A DNA stretch of 63,691 bases, taken from Natronomonas aquatica. Its GTDB lineage: Archaea > Halobacteriota > Halobacteria > Halobacteriales > Haloarculaceae. Positions 57,951 to 63,691 of the stretch are shown here, piece by piece (the first letter of the stretch is position 1; the number at the start of each line of letters is the position of its first letter). The translations under genes and the position numbers were made by a program. The stretch spans positions 1-63,691 of the forward strand of contig NZ_JAHLKM010000016.1 of NCBI RefSeq assembly GCF_024449025.1, in the 5' to 3' direction. Under the pieces are notes generated by a model. The model was not told the DNA's origin and searched no databases. It saw nothing but the letters and a program-made list of their open reading frames with translations.

Positions 57951-59156
57951 TTGTTCGAATCGGGACGAAAGGAAGTTACAGCGCTCCGACGAAAGGGGCG
58001 GGGGAAGATCCTGGTCGTGGTTGCCTTTCCGTGGGCACTCCTGTTAGGCTCGCGCATGGCGTTGCCCGTCTTACTTCCCTACATACAGACCGAGTTCGAT
58101 CTGAGCCTTTCTATCGTCGGCCTCTTGGTGACGTTGCTGTGGCTTGGAGGTGCGATCGGACAATTGCCAGGCGGTATCCTCGCAGATCGCTATCAAGAAG
58201 GCTCGATCCTCACACTCAGCGTCGGGTTAGTCGCACTCGCTCTCATCGTTGTTGTGCTGGCCCCAAACACAGCCAGTCTATTTCTCACCGTTACGCTCTG
58301 GGGGTTCGCCACGTCACTCTATCCGATCGCTCGCATCACCATTCTCTCCGAGACGTATCCGGATCGGCTCGGCAGCGCCCTCGGGCTCACCATGGCAACA
58401 GGAGACCTCGGCCAAACGCTCGTGCCGCCGATCGCAGGAACCCTCGCAGCAGTATTCGTCTGGCAAGCCGGAATCGGCTTTATTGTCCCACTCCTCGTTA
58501 TCGGTGGTATTGGCACCTGGATCGTCGTTCCGAGATCAGTTCAAACAGCCAGTTCAAACGAGACGTCGTCTCTCAACACGGCCCGCTACGTCATCGAGGA
58601 GATGCGCCGTCCGATCATGGTATTTGTGAGTTTCATCCTCGTTTTGTTTTTCTTCTTCTGGCAGGCGTTCACATCGTTCTTCCCGACGTATCTGGTCGTC
58701 GAGAAGGGTATCTCGACAACGATGGCGAGTCTCCTGTTCGGGGCGTTCTTTGCCGCGGGGGCAATCGTCAAACCGGTCGCCGGGATGGCGTACGATCGGA
58801 TCGGGATGCGATGGGCGCTGATCAGCGTCCTTCTCGGACCGGTCGCCGGACTCCTTTTGCTTCCGATCGTCGAGCGGCTCGAACTGATCGTTATCGTGAC
58901 ACTAGCGATCAGCACCATGCTCGGAAACGGAGCGGTCACGCAATCGTTCGTCGCAGAGCAGTTCCCAGCAGAGATCCAGGGAACCGGCCTCGGTGCTGTG
59001 CGAACAATAGCAGCAGTGGTCGGATCGACAGGGCCGGTTCTATTCGGTATCGTAGCGGATCGCGGGTTTTTCGACGAAGGGTATGTCGCCCTCGCGGTGC
59101 TCTTGCTAATCGTGATCCTGCTCGCGTACCGAATGCCCAATCCCGACAGAGGCTGA
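57951..59156 (+). CDS. MFS transporter, 5' end uncertain
   Basis: 401 residues, 12 TM helices. VVVAFPWALLLGSRMALPVL is helix 1; LADRYQEG between helices 2 and 3 is the MFS motif A variant; PVAGMAYDRIGMRWAL is its repeat in the second half. The best start is TTG 57951; an in-frame TGA is at 57924 and no ATG precedes helix 1. The IS remnant directly upstream may have replaced the original promoter and start. Substrate unknown; it may be a pseudogene by promoter loss. Confidence 0.85.
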   Translation: MFESGRKEVTALRRKGRGKILVVVAFPWALLLGSRMALPVLLPYIQTEFDLSLSIVGLLVTLLWLGGAIGQLPGGILADRYQEGSILTLSVGLVALALIVVVLAPNTASLFLTVTLWGFATSLYPIARITILSETYPDRLGSALGLTMATGDLGQTLVPPIAGTLAAVFVWQAGIGFIVPLLVIGGIGTWIVVPRSVQTASSNETSSLNTARYVIEEMRRPIMVFVSFILVLFFFFWQAFTSFFPTYLVVEKGISTTMASLLFGAFFAAGAIVKPVAGMAYDRIGMRWALISVLLGPVAGLLLLPIVERLELIVIVTLAISTMLGNGAVTQSFVAEQFPAEIQGTGLGAVRTIAAVVGSTGPVLFGIVADRGFFDEGYVALAVLLLIVILLAYRMPNPDRG

Positions 59157-59501
59157 CATCTCCCCACCTGGAACCGAGAGACAGGGTATGTACACGTCTC
59201 CCGTCCCCACTTTCTGGGGGTACCATCGCCGCGTCTCGGCTTCACTCGGCTGTCAGCGCTGAAAGAGAGGCGTCGAGGGCTTCGGCTCTTTTTCTCACAG
59301 TGTCCCGCCGGGCAATCGGTCGATCAGGCCCTTCCCTCTACGCTCGCGTGTAGCAAATCGTTGCAGTCTCACGGTTTCACGTTCCAAAAGCTTGCCGGCC
59401 ATGATCACGGGTGTTGTCGACTCTTCGGGTTGCTCTCTCGTCGTCGAGGCCGGAATCGGGTGGTGGAGAACCTATTTGGTTCCAGCGAGATCATCCCTTC
59501 C
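59157..59501. other. 345-nt intergenic stretch before asparaginase
   Basis: No gene-like frame. It contains a CTATTTGG TATA-like box at about 59472-59479, roughly 27 nt before ATG 59502, and moderate AT-rich sequence. Nothing else is recognised. Confidence 0.45.
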
Positions 59502-60464
59502 ATGGTACTCGAGGTTGTCTCGACGGGTGGCACGATCGCATCGACGGGTGACAGCGGCTCCGGAGTAGAGCCGGAACTTAGCGGTGACAACCTCGTTGCC
59601 GATATTCCGGAACTCGAGGACATCGCGGACGTCCGCACTCGTGATTTCTCGAATATTCCGAGCCCCCACTTTTCGATCGATCGGATGTGGGAGCTATCCC
59701 AAACGGTCAGGAAACTGGATGCGGATCCGGACGTCGAGGGGGTTATCGTTACGCATGGAACCGATATTCTGGAGGAAACCGCATACTTCCTCGATCTCAC
59801 GTACGGCGGTGAAACCCCCGTGGTCTTTACCGGCGCGATGCGAAATCCCTCGCTACAAAGCCCGGACGGCCCGGTTAACCTCCTTACCAGTGCCAGAGCT
59901 GCGGTTGATGCGGATGCCCGTGGGAGGGGCGTTCTGGTTGCGTTCAACGAGCGGGTACACCCAGCCCGTGACGTAACCAAGGTCCACTCGACGAACGTGG
60001 ACACGTTCCGATCGCCGGAGAGTGGCCCACTCGGCGTCATCGATGAGACCCGTGTAACGTGGCTCCGCCGACGCGAAGAGTCCTCCCCGACGCTTGACCC
60101 CGATGCGGCGCAACTCACCAACGCTGTCCACGCTGTAACCGTCACAGCGGATATGAACCCGGCACAGATCCGCGCGGCAGGAGACGCTGCGGCGCTGTGT
60201 TTCGCTGCGACGGGCGCCGGTCATATTCCACCCTCGATCGTCGATCCGCTGTTCGATCTCAAAGACGACGATATCCCGCTAATAGCGACGACCCGATGTC
60301 CCGAGGGACGGCTCGCTCGCCGGACATACGGCTTCCGTGGCAGCGAAGCCACACTTAAAGAGTTGGATTGTTACTTCAGTCCATTAAATCTCCAGAAGAC
60401 CCGGATCGCCGCCGTTCTCGGAGTCGGAACCGACTCGCTAGAGAGCCTCTTCGAACAGCCATAA
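59502..60464 (+). CDS. L-asparaginase
   Basis: 320 residues from ATG 59502. STGGTIAST (8-16) holds the catalytic Thr; VIVTHGTDILEETAYFL (about 82-98) is the second signature; GAMRNPSLQSPDGPVNL follows. The chain fits type I/II asparaginase, which hydrolyses Asn to Asp and ammonia. The frame is open further upstream to 59361 but the family N-terminus (VLEVVSTGGTIAST) begins at the ATG, 27 nt after a TATA-like box. Confidence 0.93.
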   Translation: MVLEVVSTGGTIASTGDSGSGVEPELSGDNLVADIPELEDIADVRTRDFSNIPSPHFSIDRMWELSQTVRKLDADPDVEGVIVTHGTDILEETAYFLDLTYGGETPVVFTGAMRNPSLQSPDGPVNLLTSARAAVDADARGRGVLVAFNERVHPARDVTKVHSTNVDTFRSPESGPLGVIDETRVTWLRRREESSPTLDPDAAQLTNAVHAVTVTADMNPAQIRAAGDAAALCFAATGAGHIPPSIVDPLFDLKDDDIPLIATTRCPEGRLARRTYGFRGSEATLKELDCYFSPLNLQKTRIAAVLGVGTDSLESLFEQP

Positions 60465-60612
60465 CCCCATCTGGGGGATCGGGCTCTGCGATGTTACGAC
60501 AAAAACTCCTCGAGTGGGCGTGGGTGTCGGGCATGGCTCTATCCGATCTTCTCCGTTTCAACTCAGAGCTGAGTTTCAACAAAGTCCGTCGGCTGTGATC
60601 GTCTCGAGATAC

Positions 60613-60924
60613 TCAATGCTGACTCGCCACGGGACACCGGGAGGTGAGTCGTGATCCCAGAGAAACGACCCTCTCGGTGGACAGCCCCGAAACCCCCTCG
60701 TGTAGCGGGCCTTCGCCTGTGGGAGGCCCCCGTTCACAGCGGGTGAGGATGTCACCCAGTGTATCGTGCTTCCAGTTTTCGAGGGAGGAAAGCGTCGCGA
60801 CGAACCCCTCGATTTCTTCGAGCAACCGGGGTTCGGCCTCGTCGACCGCCGGGAGCGTCACGGCCACCCGATCAGTCACGTCGGCGGCGTCGGTGGGGCT
60901 GTCCGTCTCTGCGTGGAATGCCAT
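60613..60924 (-). CDS. Possible 103-aa protein, C-terminal part running into an IS scar
   Basis: ATG 60924 starts 36 nt after the stop of the MoaD-like gene. Residues 1-56 (AFHAETDSPTDAADVTDRVA, VDEAEPRLLEEIEGFVATLS) look like acidic haloarchaeal protein. From about residue 57 the frame reads the antisense of scar F (60707-60755) and beyond, so the C-terminal 45 residues are probably acquired or non-native. It may be a truncated gene. Confidence 0.45.
   Translation of the reverse strand: MAFHAETDSPTDAADVTDRVAVTLPAVDEAEPRLLEEIEGFVATLSSLENWKHDTLGDILTRCERGPPTGEGPLHEGVSGLSTERVVSLGSRLTSRCPVASQH
60707..60755 (+). mobile_element. IS200/IS605 right-end-like hairpin pair (scar F)
   Basis: GGGCCT (60707-60712) pairs with AGGCCC (60724-60729); CCCG (60729-60732) pairs with CGGG (60740-60743); then TGAGGATGTCACC follows, the same terminal motif as scars B and D. 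It is embedded antisense in the 3' part of the 103-residue frame. Bases 60465-60612 hold no supported gene. Confidence 0.5.
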
Positions 60925-60959
60925 GGGCGAAACGTCTCCCGTGTCCTGATCGTTGCTGA

Positions 60960-61214
60960 TCAGTCCCGCATCGGCGACGTAGAGACGTTCAACTGGTCGC
61001 CGTCGGCGAGTTGCGTCGACGGATCCAAGTGACGCCCGTCCCGCATGACGACGAGCGTATCTTCGTCGTCGATCAGTCCCTCGAGGTCGGTATATTCCCC
61101 GGCGAGCCGATCCAGGACGTCCGCGACCGTCGCGCCCGTTTCGACTGTCAGCTCCGTCCGGTCGGCGGTGACGGCCTCCCGGACGTTCCCGTAGCATCGA
61201 ACCACGATCTCCAT
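60960..61214 (-). CDS. MoaD/SAMP-like ubiquitin-fold protein without terminal diglycine
   Basis: 84 residues with the MoaD beta-grasp pattern: EIVVRCYGNVREAVTADRTE, VETGATVADVLDRLAGEYTD, LADGDQLNVS. It ends STSPMRD rather than GG, so it cannot be activated as a sulfur carrier or modifier in the normal way (seen directly; consequence inferred). It is divergent from an intact homolog at 61306 and followed by the 103-residue frame. Confidence 0.8.
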   Translation of the reverse strand: MEIVVRCYGNVREAVTADRTELTVETGATVADVLDRLAGEYTDLEGLIDDEDTLVVMRDGRHLDPSTQLADGDQLNVSTSPMRD

Positions 61215-61305
61215 GCCGTCCGGTTCGTGCGCCGGCTAGTAACCGTTTGGGAACGCCCCGATCGGACTCGGATAGATTGATACCGATCACGTCTCTAGAC
61301 CACGT

Positions 61306-61587
61306 ATGGAGATCGAGTGTGTGTTCTTCGGACCGATCCAGGAGGCCACCGGAACGAAAGCGACGGCGTTGACGATCGAGCCGGGCACCACGGTGGCGGA
61401 ACTGATTACGGACCTGACCGCCGAGTACGAAGGCCTCGAAGAGCGGCTATTGACCGACAGCGGCGAGATCCGCGACAGCCTCGTGTTCACCGTGAACAAA
61501 CGCCATATCCGCCATCTGGAGGGCGAAGCGACGGAGCTGTCGGACGGCGATACGGTGCGGATCACGACGTCGATACAGGGCGGGTAG
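61306..61587 (+). CDS. MoaD/SAMP-like ubiquitin-fold small modifier or sulfur carrier
   Basis: 93 residues. EIECVFFGPIQEATGTKATA, IEPGTTVAELITDLTAEYEG and DGDTVRITTSIQGG show the beta-grasp fold and the C-terminal diglycine needed for adenylation. In haloarchaea such proteins serve both molybdenum/tungsten cofactor synthesis and protein SAMPylation. It converges on the aldehyde:ferredoxin oxidoreductase gene, a tungstopterin enzyme, which makes a cofactor role likely (inference). Confidence 0.9.
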   Translation: MEIECVFFGPIQEATGTKATALTIEPGTTVAELITDLTAEYEGLEERLLTDSGEIRDSLVFTVNKRHIRHLEGEATELSDGDTVRITTSIQGG

Positions 61588-61629
61588 TCGGCCGGGACCG
61601 GCGTCCGCTACCGGTCGGATCCGAGCCGT

Positions 61630-63306
61630 TCAGTCGTCGCCGGCGGCCGCGGATTCGGCGGCGCTTTGCTCCGGGACAGTCCCGTCGTCATTCCAGCCTC
61701 GGCTGGCGTAGTACTCATCCAGTGCCGTCTCGAAGTCGGGCAGCTCGTAGGGTAGCCGGTCGTCCTCGCGGTCCATCCCGCGTTCGTTGTTGAAGTGGCG
61801 TTCGAGTTCGATAACGCGGCTCCCTATCCCGTCCAGCCGTTCCCAGTCGGTGCCGAGGAGCGCGGCGAGTTGCTCTTCGCTGATGTAATCGTCGATCCCG
61901 AACGCACAGACGATCCCGCTGTCGCGGATCGCCATCTTGTTTTCGCGGTGGATCAGCATCTCGACTTTCTCCTCGAACAGCCCCTCGGGATCGATCTGAC
62001 CGTCGTACTCCGGGCCGAGCATGTTTCCGTACATGTGGTCGGCGCCACGGTTGGCGACGGCGTACGAGAGCCCCTGTCCGTGGATCGCTCGTCCGTCGTG
62101 GGCCGCAAACTCGAGGCCCTTGACGCTCCAGTTGCCGACGCCGAGCTCTTCGTGTGCACGTTCGACGCCCTCGGCGAGGGTGTCGCCGATCCCCTCACGG
62201 TGGGCGATTTTCGGCAGTATCTCGTGGACGAGTTCGGCGTTCCCGAACTCGTCTTCGGCGGCGAGGTAGGCGGCGACGGTGTCACCGGCGCTGATCGTGT
62301 CCATCCCCAGCAGGTCACAGAGCTCGTTCGATTGCATCACGTCGACGACGTCGCCGATGCCCTGGTTGCTGCCGAACGAGAACACGGTTTCGAACTCCGG
62401 CCCCTCCGTCTCCAGATCGCGCGCCTCGTCTTTCGTCGGAAGCTTGCAGGCGAACGCACAGACCGAACAGGCCTCTTTCTTGTACTTTTTCGACTCGACC
62501 GCGTCGCCGTTGATCCCCTCGACCGATTCGAACTCCATCTCCGAAAAGTACCGGGTCGGCAGCGAGAAGTTGTCGTGGATGAACTGCGTCCCCGCGGTCG
62601 TCCCCTGTCGCTTCATCATGTCGTCGGTCGTCGCGGCTTCGGCGTGGATCTCGGACTGTACGTCCTCCGGCAGCTCCACCGACGGCGTGGAGTCGCCCTC
62701 GAAGGACATCGTCTTGACGTTCTTCGATCCCAGGACGGCGCCGAGGCCACCCCGCCCGAAGGCCCGAGAATCGTAGGTCATGACGCAGGCGAACCGAACG
62801 AGGTTCTCGCCGGCGGGTCCGATGGTGATCAGGTTTTCCGACTCCAGGCCGTGTCGCTCGTTCATGACTTCGGTCACCCGTGGGACCTGGGCCTCGGCCA
62901 GTTCGGGGACTTCCTCGAACTCCACGCCATCGTCGGTGACGTGAATCGCGAGCAGTTCGTCGCTCTCGCCGACGATCTCGACGACTGGATACCCCGTCCC
63001 GGCGAAGTTCCGGGAGAGATAGCCGCCGGCGTTCGTCGAGAGGACCCCGTCCGTCAGCGGCGAGAGCCCGGTCATGTTCATCCGGCCGGTAAACGACATC
63101 TGGGACTGCTGGAGCGGTCCGGTCGAGATGTACGCACGGTTCTCGGGGCCGAACGGATCGGCATCGAACGGGATCCGGTCGTGGGCGAGTTTCGTCGCGA
63201 CACCGCGCCCGCCGACGAACGATTCGAGTTCGTCGTCGATATCGGTTTCGCGGACGGTTCGGGTTCCGACGTCGATCGTCAGGAGCGGTCCTTTGGCGTG
63301 TTCCAT
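61630..63306 (-). CDS. Aldehyde:ferredoxin oxidoreductase family (tungsten enzyme)
   Basis: 558 residues. N-terminal LTIDVGTRTVRETDIDDELE and the pterin/4Fe-4S motif EACSVCAFACKLP (about 292-304, C-x2-C-x3-C) with a later Cys in CAFGIDDYIS are those of the AOR family. RMNMTGLSPLTDGVLSTNAG (75-95) is a pterin-binding segment. It oxidises aldehydes to acids with ferredoxin. Length is slightly below hyperthermophile AORs. ATG 63306 gives the usual start. Confidence 0.92.
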   Translation of the reverse strand: MEHAKGPLLTIDVGTRTVRETDIDDELESFVGGRGVATKLAHDRIPFDADPFGPENRAYISTGPLQQSQMSFTGRMNMTGLSPLTDGVLSTNAGGYLSRNFAGTGYPVVEIVGESDELLAIHVTDDGVEFEEVPELAEAQVPRVTEVMNERHGLESENLITIGPAGENLVRFACVMTYDSRAFGRGGLGAVLGSKNVKTMSFEGDSTPSVELPEDVQSEIHAEAATTDDMMKRQGTTAGTQFIHDNFSLPTRYFSEMEFESVEGINGDAVESKKYKKEACSVCAFACKLPTKDEARDLETEGPEFETVFSFGSNQGIGDVVDVMQSNELCDLLGMDTISAGDTVAAYLAAEDEFGNAELVHEILPKIAHREGIGDTLAEGVERAHEELGVGNWSVKGLEFAAHDGRAIHGQGLSYAVANRGADHMYGNMLGPEYDGQIDPEGLFEEKVEMLIHRENKMAIRDSGIVCAFGIDDYISEEQLAALLGTDWERLDGIGSRVIELERHFNNERGMDREDDRLPYELPDFETALDEYYASRGWNDDGTVPEQSAAESAAAGDD

Positions 63307-63448
63307 ATTCTCTAGACCGAACGCTCAGCCACATTAACGTTCGGGTGGAAAACAGCGCGAACGGTTCGACGGCGGGACTACCCCGTGGCTCGGCCGCCGG
63401 ATCGGTGCGGGTCCGCTTTCGAGTCGGAGGAATCGCGGGTGAGAGCGA

Positions 63449-63691
63449 TCAGAACAGATAGAAGAGTGGGAAAAGGAAGACCCAGACGATATCGACGAAG
63501 TGCCAGTAGAGCCCGAAGTACTCGACGGGCCGGTGATCGTCCAGATAATACCCCTGGTAGGCCCGAACGATCAGGAAGGCCGCCACGACGAGCCCGATGA
63601 TGACGTGCAGCCCATGGAGCCCGGTCGTCACATAGTAGATGCTGGCCTGGATCGGCGGCCCGTGGGGGTTCTGGGTCAGCGTGATGCCGAC
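63449..63691 (-). CDS. Cytochrome c oxidase subunit III, C-terminal part, cut by window edge
   Basis: The visible 80 residues run from the right edge to TGA at 63449. GLHGLHVIIGLVVAAFLIVR and YFGLYWHFVDIVWVFLFPLF are the last two TM helices of CoxC/subunit III, including the conserved W-H-F-V-D segment. It belongs to an aerobic terminal oxidase complex, most of which must lie outside the window. The gap to the AOR gene (63307-63448) shows nothing special. Confidence 0.93.
   Translation of the reverse strand, partial: VGITLTQNPHGPPIQASIYYVTTGLHGLHVIIGLVVAAFLIVRAYQGYYLDDHRPVEYFGLYWHFVDIVWVFLFPLFYLF

Noticed and set aside
60491-60598. 35-aa plus-strand frame after asparaginase
   Set aside because: Short, no family, no promoter signal; may be the edge of a lost gene but cannot be supported.
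1-63691. CRISPR array
   Set aside because: No regularly spaced direct repeats of the right length; the Cas4-like gene stands alone.

Overview
This window is a stretch of a haloarchaeal chromosome (class Halobacteria; genus not determinable). The evidence is a GC-rich sequence coding for strongly acidic proteins, many haloarchaea-only families, archaeal TATA/BRE-type promoters close to start codons (leaderless genes), Tat-type lipoprotein signals, an elongator tRNA-Met with an intron, and the operon order trpD-trpF-trpE-trpG. I see no rRNA, CRISPR array or complete transposase.

Layout. 0-0.6 kb: the end of an IS1341-type tnpB and its right-end hairpin. 0.6-9.3 kb: intron-bearing tRNA-Met, small conserved genes, and a class II (B12-dependent) ribonucleotide reductase, nrdJ, carrying two homing-endonuclease inteins and broken by a one-base frameshift. 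9.3-13.3 kb: trpDFEG with a palindromic operator in its promoter. 13.4-14.7 kb: tRNA-Val, an HNH nuclease gene and initiator tRNA-Met. 14.8-44.4 kb: mostly housekeeping genes (hpt, DHH phosphoesterase, universal stress proteins, lipoate ligase-like, tsr3, serS, Get3/ArsA, CobW, cstA, lone Cas4-like nuclease, Sua5/redoxin/glutaredoxin operon, CNNM/CorC, PiT, upp, Hdr-like Fe-S oxidoreductase). 42.9-45.0 kb: the biotin ECF transporter operon bioY-ecfA-ecfT with a BirA-box-like operator. 45.1-49.0 kb: a row of exported proteins, including a 707-residue lipoprotein with an HDWE motif.

From about 49 to 61 kb the window is an accessory region. It is visibly more AT-rich and carries several short hairpin scars that look like right ends of IS200/IS605 (TnpB) elements, a broken dsrE-like gene, a beta-propeller gene fragment and an MFS gene with a damaged 5' end. 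Its working genes centre on thiol/sulfur chemistry (DUF302, two thioredoxins) plus an M20 peptidase, AIM24, membrane proteins, an MFS transporter and asparaginase. The last 2.7 kb hold two divergent ubiquitin-like MoaD/SAMP genes (one without the terminal diglycine), a tungsten-type aldehyde:ferredoxin oxidoreductase and the end of a cytochrome oxidase subunit III gene.

The best leads are: the twin-intein, frameshifted nrdJ; the two operator predictions (trp and bio); the family of solo TnpB right-end-like hairpins; a motif shared by the thioredoxin and DUF302 promoters; the phased ATTCGG sites before the exported-protein row; and the unequal pair of ubiquitin-like genes next to the tungsten enzyme. 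All family names come from reading the translations and from memory; no database search was possible.
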